DNA from: Methanosphaera sp. rholeuAM6
GTDB taxonomy: Archaea; Methanobacteriota; Methanobacteria; Methanobacteriales; Methanobacteriaceae
Reading direction: 5' to 3'
DNA: 30,611 nucleotides
Assembly: GCA_003266105.1 (NCBI GenBank)
Contig: MVAA01000095.1
Coordinates: 14,572 to 45,182, forward strand
Shown: positions 7,276 through 14,167 of the stretch, piece after piece
How the letters are laid out: each line of letters opens with the position of its first letter
Position numbering within the stretch: position 1 is the stretch's first letter
Notes under the pieces: generated by a model
Databases searched by the model: none
Seen by the model: the letters and a program-made list of their open reading frames with translations, nothing else
What the model was told of the DNA's origin: nothing
Made by a program: the position numbers and the translations under genes

Positions 7276-7878
7276 ATTACTAAAAATCCTGATGAAGTAC
7301 TTCAAGAGGTATTGGATACACTTAACCCATTAAGGGGAGTACAGGGAGTAGGTGTATTGAATGACCAGGTGCGGGCAAAAATTTTGGAAATAGAAATGGA
7401 GAAAACGGGAGAACTCATACCCGTAATAAACTATGGTGTTCATGAATGTTTAAACAGGGAATACACAGTGGCAATCATTAAGACCGCATCATTCAGACCA
7501 CCTCCAACGGCAACAGTACAGCTGGTGGATACTAACGGCAACATACTTGGGGAGGAAATAGTTAACGCAGAACAGAAACGCAAATACAGCAACGATGAAA
7601 ATTCAACATTCGTAACGCCGGACTTTGTTCTAACACAGGATCCTAAAATATTGGAGGAAAGCCTTAAAACTGAACGATTGGAAAAACAGGGAGCAAAACA
7701 GGCATTCGTATTGCCTCCTGTCCAGTTTATTGAAGTGGAAGAACTGGAAGATACCTGTGATGTAGTTTCAAGCAGTCCCGATCCACTGGCAGACCTTTAC
7801 ATTAAACAATACTTTAACTTTGAGGACGATGCAAAACTTGCATCAATACTCGTAGGATTCAACGTCAAAAAAGACTAG
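7276..7878 (+). CDS. Acidic protein of unknown family, divergent paralogue B (possible ATT start)
   Basis: Unrecognised family; related to the genes at 6532 and 7904 through GELIPVINYGVHECLNREY, ILGEEIVNAEQ, a QAFVLPP block and the C-terminal ADLYIKQYF...ILVGF ending. It carries a Pro-rich insertion (FRPPPTATV) and an extra helix (about 45 residues longer loop) in the middle. The first ordinary start codon in frame is TTG 7312, which has only GAGG two bases away. If translation begins instead at ATT 7276, six bases after GGGGGAA, the protein gains twelve residues (TKNPDEVLQEVL) that align with the N-terminal helix of both paralogues. ATG 7262 is out of frame. I report the longer form but the start is uncertain; the body of the gene is not. 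Confidence 0.65.
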   Translation: MTKNPDEVLQEVLDTLNPLRGVQGVGVLNDQVRAKILEIEMEKTGELIPVINYGVHECLNREYTVAIIKTASFRPPPTATVQLVDTNGNILGEEIVNAEQKRKYSNDENSTFVTPDFVLTQDPKILEESLKTERLEKQGAKQAFVLPPVQFIEVEELEDTCDVVSSSPDPLADLYIKQYFNFEDDAKLASILVGFNVKKD

Positions 7879-7903
7879 AAAATACAATGGGGGATATGGT
7901 AGT

Positions 7904-8479
7904 ATGAGCGTAACCTCAGAGCTGATAAAATTAATCAAAGAAGATGAAAGCGTGCTGATGGCCGAAACAATGTCTGATGAAATGAAAAAACAGGTTCTTA
8001 AGCTTGAAATGAAAAGGCTTGACGAACTAGTCCCATTCATTAATGAAGGATTGGAAGAAGCCTTTCGTGAAGAAGATGCAATAGTGGTAATTACGGACAA
8101 TACAAAAAAGTCAAACAGAATAGAAAACTCATATGATACACATGACACCAGTTTTACCCTAAGAACCGAATCCGGAAAAGTTATCGGAGAAACAATATAT
8201 GACGAGGATGAACTTGAGGAATTAAGAAACGATCCTGACGTATTCTTCCTCTCGGATAACTTTGTCACGTACAATAACCTGGCAACACCCGGTGAAAGAC
8301 AGTTCTTTGTAATGAGCAGCACCACCAGTGACTTTTTCACGGATAAGGATCTTGAAAGTCTGGTTTCCCGCCTGAAGGTTGCAGTACCATCAACGGGTTC
8401 CGACCATTACATAAAGGATTGCTTTGACCTGCCACATGATGCTGCCATTGGAACGTTAATAATCGGTTACACCAAATAA
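7904..8479 (+). CDS. Acidic protein of unknown family, paralogue C of three
   Basis: 191 residues, unrecognised, soluble and acidic. It matches paralogue A over its whole length: KRLDELVPFINEGLEE, VIGETIYDEDELEEL, a PGERQFFVM block and SDHYIKDCF with a hydrophobic C-terminal strand ending GYTK. A short variable region with basic and Ser/Asn residues (about 66-84) separates the first helical part from the second. ATG 7904 lies eleven bases after a GGGGG tract (7889-7893), the same arrangement as in paralogue A. Only 25 bases separate it from paralogue B, and only 12 from the QueG-like gene downstream, so B, C, the Fe-S protein and the second flavoprotein probably form one transcript. Function can be guessed only from these redox neighbours. 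Confidence 0.72.
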   Translation: MSVTSELIKLIKEDESVLMAETMSDEMKKQVLKLEMKRLDELVPFINEGLEEAFREEDAIVVITDNTKKSNRIENSYDTHDTSFTLRTESGKVIGETIYDEDELEELRNDPDVFFLSDNFVTYNNLATPGERQFFVMSSTTSDFFTDKDLESLVSRLKVAVPSTGSDHYIKDCFDLPHDAAIGTLIIGYTK

Positions 8480-8491
8480 AATGTGATTAAT

Positions 8492-9190
8492 ATGAACATA
8501 ATAGAATATGCCCGGTCATTAAGTGATATCTGTGGAGTGGCAGACTTTATGCAAAACAGGGAAGAACTTGTTGAAGTTTACGGTGAAGACATATGCAAGT
8601 ATCCCTACGCAATAGCCATTGGTCATAAAATGCTCGAGGAAATAATTGAAACGATTCCCTTAACTTATAATGATGACGAACTGGCCAAAAAATATCTTGA
8701 CGAATATTATGATTCACATAAGCGTGTTTCAGCAATTTCACAAAAGATTGTCAAGTTTATCAGGAATGCAGGTTTTGACGCCATTGAACTGGATGTTTCA
8801 GGAACCGCTCCCGAATTGAATCTTAAGGTTCCATTCAGCAACAAGGCAAGTGCCAACCTTGCCGGGATAGGATGGCTGGGCAAAAATAATCTTCTTACAA
8901 CAGAGGAATTTGGTCCAAGACTCTCATGGAGCACAATCTTAACGAATGCCCCACTCTCTGAGTATGCCGGAAAATCAATGGAATCATTATGTGGAGACTG
9001 TACAATCTGTGTAAATGCATGTCCTGGAAAGGCAATAGTTGACCTTCCGGATCCTAAAGAATCATACAGTCCCCAAAAGTGTGGAGAATTCATAATGGGT
9101 CGTAAAGAGGAGGGAAGGCCCCTTGCATGTGGCATGTGTCTTTACATCTGTCCCTACGGTAACAGGAAAACAAGAACATTATTAAAATAG
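8492..9190 (+). CDS. QueG-like protein with two 4Fe-4S clusters (epoxyqueuosine reductase-related, HEAT-less)
   Basis: 232 residues. The middle segment AGIGWLGKNNLL matches the QueG core motif 'AGlGWiGKN.lL', and the C-terminal third has the double-cluster pattern: CGDCTICVNACPGKAI, then a single Cys in KCGEF and ACGMCLYICPYGN. Bacterial QueG uses cobalamin and two 4Fe-4S clusters to reduce epoxyqueuosine in tRNA and usually ends in HEAT repeats, which are absent here. Archaea are not known to make queuosine, so the substrate here is probably something else. The start is ATG 8492, after a GTGAT ribosome binding site; GTG 8483 belongs to that site. It lies between paralogue C and a flavoprotein that could supply electrons. 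Confidence 0.78.
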   Translation: MNIIEYARSLSDICGVADFMQNREELVEVYGEDICKYPYAIAIGHKMLEEIIETIPLTYNDDELAKKYLDEYYDSHKRVSAISQKIVKFIRNAGFDAIELDVSGTAPELNLKVPFSNKASANLAGIGWLGKNNLLTTEEFGPRLSWSTILTNAPLSEYAGKSMESLCGDCTICVNACPGKAIVDLPDPKESYSPQKCGEFIMGRKEEGRPLACGMCLYICPYGNRKTRTLLK

Positions 9191-9199
9191 GTGATTAAA

Positions 9200-9778
9200 A
9201 TGAAAGTTTTAACATTCATAACATCTTCAAATCGTCGAGGATACACCAAACAAGTCGTTGACAGATTAACAATCGGAATAAAGGACAATGGCGGAACAAA
9301 CGAAGTGCTATTCATGGATGATTACAAGATAGACTACTGTACCGGTTGCAGAGCATGTGAAAACGGAAAAGGATGCATATTGGAGGATGATTTCAACGAA
9401 ATTATCCAAAAAATCAGGGAAGCAGATTATTTCATATTCACGGCACCAATATTCTGGAATGACATTGCGGGACATTCAAAAATGTTCCTTGACAGATTAA
9501 ACTCGATAGGATACAATCCCGACTTAACAATGGATGGAAAACTCTGTTGTATGATAATAACACATTACTCTAAAAACATCAACAGCTTCGTCATAGAAAA
9601 CACTCACAGATGTCTTGCATCAGGATCATTTGCTGTCAATAAGATTCTTGATATCGGTAATCTCATGGACCGTAAATTTGAGGAATACGAACTGGAGGAT
9701 TATGAGGATATCGGCTATGAACTTGAGGAATACGAGGTCATACCACATAAGCTGGACCTTGAATCCGCAACACTCTAA
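9200..9778 (+). CDS. Iron-sulfur flavoprotein (Isf-like), second copy
   Basis: 192 residues of the same family as the gene at 5975. The cysteine motif is C47-x2-C50-x2-C53-x5-C59, within the classical Isf spacing (CX2CX2CX4-7C). FMN loops are ITSSNRRGYT and APIFWNDIAG; the downstream 'ILEDDFNEII' helix matches the ILEDDF of the first copy. The C-terminal tail (about residues 150-190) is very acidic, with repeated Glu-Tyr-Glu-Leu/Asp segments not found in the first copy. ATG 9200 follows a GGTGAT ribosome binding site (9190-9195), and the upstream gene ends only 9 bases earlier. Its stop overlaps the convergent uvrC stop by 3 bases (TAA 9776-9778, TAG reverse 9775-9777). Likely electron carrier for the adjacent 4Fe-4S protein, by inference from position. 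Confidence 0.8.
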   Translation: MKVLTFITSSNRRGYTKQVVDRLTIGIKDNGGTNEVLFMDDYKIDYCTGCRACENGKGCILEDDFNEIIQKIREADYFIFTAPIFWNDIAGHSKMFLDRLNSIGYNPDLTMDGKLCCMIITHYSKNINSFVIENTHRCLASGSFAVNKILDIGNLMDRKFEEYELEDYEDIGYELEEYEVIPHKLDLESATL

Positions 9779-11586
9779 TCCCCTTTCCTATCATTTTCCA
9801 ATGTTTCATGTATTGTTTTTGCTAGTTTTTTGCTTATGCCTTCCACCTGACTTATCTCATCAACACCTGCATCATATATTGCATCCAGATTTTCAAAGTG
9901 TGTGAGCAATGCCTGTTTTCTTTTTTTGCCAACACCAGGTATTTCATCCAGTATGGATTTTGTGAAGGCCTTTTTTCTCAGCTGTCTGTGGAAGGTTATG
10001 GCAAACCTGTGTGATTCGTCCCTAACGTACTGCAGAAGATGAAGAGCCGTTGATTTTCGAGGAAGAATTATTGGTTCGCTGCGTCCGGGAACGTAGAGTT
10101 CCTCAAATTTCTTTGCAAGACCAACCAGTGGCACGTCCTTAATGTTCAGTTCATCAAAGACTTCAACAGCCATTCCAAGCTGTCCTTTACCACCATCAAT
10201 CAGTACAAGATCAGGTTTAATGAACATGGAATCATCAGGGTCTATTTCCTTGTCATAATCGGGTGATATGCGTGAATACCTTCTTGTAATCACTTCCTTC
10301 ATCATTGCAAAATCGTTTGGTCCGGGAGTTTTCATCTTGAACTTACGATACATCTTCTTTGCAGGTTTGGCATTTTCAAATACTACCATTGATGCAACAG
10401 CATGTATGCCTGATATGTTTGATATGTCAAATGCCTCTATGTGATATGGTAGTTTCGGAAGGTTAAGATACTGTTCAAGCGTTAACAACGGATTTTCTTC
10501 CTCTTTGGTTTTTTCAGTAAGGCTTATATGTGCATTTTTCTTGGCAATCCTGATAAGTGTAAGGTAATGTCCATCCTCAGCCACCCTTATTTTGATTTTA
10601 TGTCCATGCTTTTCTTCGAGCCATTCGGTGATTATTTCCTCATCATTTATGCCGTCTTCAAGTATGATTTCATCAGGTGCTGGAGCAGTTGAATAGTACT
10701 GTTTAATGAATTCCGTTAATATTTCGGTATCGGTGAATCCGTCAATCTGCTTAAGTACAAGATCGTCCTTCTTGTTGGTTTTACCATTTCTAACGGAGAT
10801 AATGACAACAGCTGCCTGTGAATCGTTATGGTCTATTCCTATTATGTCCTGATCCACATCCTGTGTTGGCTGTATGTTCTGTTTTTCCAGTGTTACTCTG
10901 ATTGTCTGTATCTGGTCTCTTGTAAGTGCAGCCTTTTCGAATTCCATATTTTTTGAGTATCTTTTCATATCCTTCTCTAGCTGTTTGAGTATTGTCTTGT
11001 ATTTTCCCTGCAATAACAGTTTTGCACGTTTAATGTTACGGTTATACTCCTCTTTTGAAACGCTGTTGGAGCATGGGGCACAGCACTGTTTTATCTGATA
11101 GTTTAAACAGGGTCCGTCCATGTGTTTGCATGTTCTTATCTTAAAGTTCTTGTTTAAAAAGTCAATGAATCCTCTTGCATTTGTTGCATCAGTGTAAGGA
11201 CCATAGTATGATGCTCCGTCATTGCTTAATCTTCGTGTAATGTAAATGCGGGGATAGTCCTCATTGGTTATTTTAATGTATGGGTACTGTTTTCCGTCCT
11301 TGAGGCTTATGTTATAGTGGGGTTTATGCTTTTTAATAAGGTTTGCTTCAAGAATCAGTGCTTCCTTTTCAGTGTTCGTAAGAATAAATTCAAGATAGGC
11401 AAAATGCTTCATTAAAACCTGTGTTTTTGGACTGTCAAGTTTATCTTCATCCCTAAAATAACTTTGAACCCTATTTTTAAGCTTTTTTGCCTTTCCAACA
11501 TAGATTATTTCATCATCACTGTTGTGCATAATGTATACGCCAGGCTTTTGCGGCAACTCCTCAGGGCTAGTTATCTTCACAGACAT
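9775..11586 (-). CDS. uvrC: Excinuclease ABC subunit C
   Basis: 603 residues, the usual UvrC length, with all domains in order. GIY-YIG nuclease at about 13-91 (GVY 16-18, YVG 29-31, E80) makes the 3' incision. A cysteine cluster C153, C160, C168-C169, C172 matches the region that holds an iron-sulfur cluster in E. coli UvrC. The UVR motif at about 203-232 contacts UvrB. The RNase H-like nuclease with IEAFDISNISG and LVLIDGGKGQL makes the 5' incision. Two helix-hairpin-helix motifs (DEIPGVGKKRKQAL, VEGISKKLAKTI) close the protein. A reverse-strand TTGGTGT ribosome binding site precedes ATG 11586. It is separated from uvrBA by one small gene and a divergent promoter region. UvrABC in archaea is regarded as acquired from bacteria. 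Confidence 0.97.
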   Translation of the reverse strand: MSVKITSPEELPQKPGVYIMHNSDDEIIYVGKAKKLKNRVQSYFRDEDKLDSPKTQVLMKHFAYLEFILTNTEKEALILEANLIKKHKPHYNISLKDGKQYPYIKITNEDYPRIYITRRLSNDGASYYGPYTDATNARGFIDFLNKNFKIRTCKHMDGPCLNYQIKQCCAPCSNSVSKEEYNRNIKRAKLLLQGKYKTILKQLEKDMKRYSKNMEFEKAALTRDQIQTIRVTLEKQNIQPTQDVDQDIIGIDHNDSQAAVVIISVRNGKTNKKDDLVLKQIDGFTDTEILTEFIKQYYSTAPAPDEIILEDGINDEEIITEWLEEKHGHKIKIRVAEDGHYLTLIRIAKKNAHISLTEKTKEEENPLLTLEQYLNLPKLPYHIEAFDISNISGIHAVASMVVFENAKPAKKMYRKFKMKTPGPNDFAMMKEVITRRYSRISPDYDKEIDPDDSMFIKPDLVLIDGGKGQLGMAVEVFDELNIKDVPLVGLAKKFEELYVPGRSEPIILPRKSTALHLLQYVRDESHRFAITFHRQLRKKAFTKSILDEIPGVGKKRKQALLTHFENLDAIYDAGVDEISQVEGISKKLAKTIHETLENDRKGD

Positions 11587-11651
11587 AGTAATTTACACCA
11601 AAAAAATAATATTTCCTTATAATTATTATTATTCCATTAAACTAAAAAATA

Positions 11652-12038
11652 TTATCCTCTAATCAGTTGCTTCCAGAAAGGGTATTTTTCAACAAATTCA
11701 ATTACCTCGTTCATCATGAACTCATAGTATTCATCCAATCCCTTATTATGTGCTTCCTGTCTTCTAGCCCTTTGTTTCATACGTTCGGGCAGCAGCTTTT
11801 CAGCAATGTCCTCATTATCCTTTGTTGAAACGAGTACCTTATACCTTGCATTGACACCATTTATAGTGTAATATGTAATGTCGTTGAATATGTCCGGCAA
11901 CAGTACCTCATCGCTAATGGTCATCGGATATATCTGCTCAAAGTTTCTGCAGAAAAACAGCAGATTAACGCTGGGATGTAACATTTGTCTGAAATGTCTG
12001 TCAATCTTCTCTATCTCATAAAGGTCCCAGTCAATCAT
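11652..12038 (-). CDS. Small conserved-looking protein next to uvrC, unrecognised
   Basis: 128 residues from ATG 12038 (a GTG at 12047 in frame looks like part of the ribosome binding site GAAAGTG). I do not recognise the family. It has an alpha/beta look: a YEIEKIDRHFRQML helix, a VNLLFFCRNF strand with one Cys, a middle strand pair (YYTINGVNARYKVLVS), and a long charged C-terminal helix with RMKQRARRQE followed by an aromatic end (EKYPFWKQLIRG). No membrane segment or metal motif. It is transcribed with uvrC, 65 bases upstream of it, and divergently from uvrBA, which raises the possibility of a link to DNA repair, but nothing in its own sequence shows this. Confidence 0.65.
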   Translation of the reverse strand: MIDWDLYEIEKIDRHFRQMLHPSVNLLFFCRNFEQIYPMTISDEVLLPDIFNDITYYTINGVNARYKVLVSTKDNEDIAEKLLPERMKQRARRQEAHNKGLDEYYEFMMNEVIEFVEKYPFWKQLIRG

Positions 12039-12173
12039 GGCATGCACTTTCTAATAAAATCAGTTACTCAATAGTTATGTTCTTGAATCTTGAAATAACT
12101 TTTCAAGGCAGCCCTAAAATATCGTTGAACATTAATCCAAAAAATGTTATATTCTCCAAAATTTCCAAAACAA

Positions 12174-12184
12174 AAATATATTTA
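12174..12184 (+). promoter_or_regulatory. TATA box of uvrBA
   Basis: AAATATATTTA centred near 12179 predicts transcription starting near 12204, about 11 bases before the uvrB ATG. No Shine-Dalgarno sequence is visible in that short leader, so uvrB may be translated from a nearly leaderless message. Confidence 0.5.
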
Positions 12185-12214
12185 TCAACTACCTTTTAGA
12201 AATATAATTTTATT

Positions 12215-14167
12215 ATGTCAAAATTCAATTTACATTCCGATTATAAACCTTTTGGTGACCAGCCTAAAGCTATTAAATCATTGGTAGAACATTTCAAAAA
12301 GGGTGATAACGAACAAACACTTGAAGGAGTGACAGGTTCGGGTAAAACATTCACAATGGCCAATGTTATAGAACAATTGGATAAACCGACACTGGTTATG
12401 AGTCATAATAAAACGCTGGCAGCACAGTTATTCGAGGAATTCAAGGAATTCTTCCCTGACAATGCAGTCGAATACTTTGTAAGCTATTATGACTATTATC
12501 AGCCGGAGGCATATGTTGCACAGACAGATACGTTCATCGACAAGGAATCCTCCGTAAACGAGGAAATTGACAGGTTAAGACACTCAGCTACGCAATCATT
12601 GCTCACACGCGATGACGTAATAGTGGTAAGCAGCGTTTCCTGTATATATGGTATTGGTTCGCCGGAAGACTATGCTCAATTCACGTTGCAATTGGAAAGC
12701 CAGCAGGAAATTACAAGGGAGGAAATTCTAAGGGCACTTGTTGAAATGCAGTATTCACGCAATGATGTTGAATTTGACCGGGGAAAATTCAGGGTGCACG
12801 GTGACGTAATAGAAATATTCCCGATAAATGCAAACTACTCCCTTCGTATAGAAATGTGGGGAGATGAAATAGACTGCATATATAAGACAGACCCGTTAAC
12901 GAACAATGTTATTGAAGAGGTGCGAAAGGTAATTATCTTTCCTGCAAAACACTTTGTAATAGCACGAGAAAAACAGGACGTTGCAATAAGAAACATACAG
13001 GAAGAACTGGCCGAACGCGTAAATACATTTAAGGCAACGGGAAAGTTTGTTGAAGCACAGCGTATTGAACAGAGAACAAACTTTGATCTTGAAATGATTC
13101 AGGAAATAGGCTACTGTTCAGGGATTGAAAATTATTCCATGCACATGAACGGAAGAAAATGGGGAGAAACACCCTATTCATTGCTAAAATATTTCCCTGA
13201 AGATTATCTTACAATAATTGACGAATCACACGTAACCGTTCCACAGATTAGGGGAATGTATGAAGGAGACCGTGCACGAAAGGAAACGCTGGTACAGTAC
13301 GGTTTCAGACTGCCAAGTGCAAAGGAAAACAGGCCTTTACGCTTTGACGAATTTATGAAAGCACAAAACCAGGTATTGTATGTTTCAGCAACACCGGCAC
13401 CATTTGAACTTGGAAGAAGCAGAAACAAGGTGGAACAGATTATACGTCCAACAGGGCTTGTTGATCCAAAACCGATAATAAGGCCGGTAAAAAATCAGGT
13501 AGACGACCTTCTGGGCGAAATAAGAAAACGAGTCGAAAACGACCAGCGTATACTTGTAACCGCACTTACAAAGAAGATGGCAGAGGATTTAACGGATTAT
13601 TATATTAAGATGAACGTCAAATGTAGATATCTTCACTCAGAGATAACAACGCTGGAAAGAACGGAGATAATTGATGACCTTCGTCGTGGAGAATTTGATT
13701 GTCTTGTCGGAGTAAACCTTTTAAGGGAAGGTCTTGATTTGCCGGAAGTTTCACTTGTCGCAATACTTGACGCTGATAAGGAAGGATTTTTAAGGTCTCA
13801 GACATCACTGATACAGACAATCGGTAGGGCAGCACGTAACGTTGACGGTGAAGTGATATTATACGCGGATAACATCACAGATTCCGTGCGAAATGCGGTT
13901 GACATCACAGAACGCAGAAGAAAAATACAGATAGCATACAACAGGGACCATAACATCGTTCCAAGAAATGTTGTACGTAAGCTAAAGGAGAAAAAAATCA
14001 ACGCCAAAGTGGATGACATGCAGGAAATCGATAACATCACAATCGAGGAAGTGGACATGTTGATTGACGAACTGGAAATGGAAATGAAAGAGGCTGCACA
14101 GAATTTGGACTTTGAAAGAGCCGCCAAGTTAAGAGATAGAATAAAAGAACTTAAAGAGGAAATATAA
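12215..14167 (+). CDS. uvrB: Excinuclease ABC subunit B
   Basis: 650 residues. Walker A GVTGSGKT at 38-45, the damage-probing beta-hairpin within YYDYYQPEAYVAQTDTF (91-107), Walker B DESH at 336-339, helicase motifs VSATPAP and QTIGRAARN, and a C-terminal UVR motif (LDFERAAKLRDRIKEL) that binds UvrC. UvrB verifies the lesion handed over by UvrA and recruits UvrC. The ATG at 12215 matches the family N-terminus (F-x-L-x-S-x-Y-K-P-x-G-D-Q). Its TAA overlaps the uvrA ATG by one base (TAATG), a classic coupling arrangement. No visible Shine-Dalgarno sequence precedes it. Length and motifs are complete, so the gene appears functional. Confidence 0.98.
   Translation: MSKFNLHSDYKPFGDQPKAIKSLVEHFKKGDNEQTLEGVTGSGKTFTMANVIEQLDKPTLVMSHNKTLAAQLFEEFKEFFPDNAVEYFVSYYDYYQPEAYVAQTDTFIDKESSVNEEIDRLRHSATQSLLTRDDVIVVSSVSCIYGIGSPEDYAQFTLQLESQQEITREEILRALVEMQYSRNDVEFDRGKFRVHGDVIEIFPINANYSLRIEMWGDEIDCIYKTDPLTNNVIEEVRKVIIFPAKHFVIAREKQDVAIRNIQEELAERVNTFKATGKFVEAQRIEQRTNFDLEMIQEIGYCSGIENYSMHMNGRKWGETPYSLLKYFPEDYLTIIDESHVTVPQIRGMYEGDRARKETLVQYGFRLPSAKENRPLRFDEFMKAQNQVLYVSATPAPFELGRSRNKVEQIIRPTGLVDPKPIIRPVKNQVDDLLGEIRKRVENDQRILVTALTKKMAEDLTDYYIKMNVKCRYLHSEITTLERTEIIDDLRRGEFDCLVGVNLLREGLDLPEVSLVAILDADKEGFLRSQTSLIQTIGRAARNVDGEVILYADNITDSVRNAVDITERRRKIQIAYNRDHNIVPRNVVRKLKEKKINAKVDDMQEIDNITIEEVDMLIDELEMEMKEAAQNLDFERAAKLRDRIKELKEEI

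Noticed and set aside
7262..7333. ATG 7262 as start for paralogue B
   Set aside because: It lies in another frame and stops after 23 codons; it overlaps the GGGGG ribosome-binding stretch.
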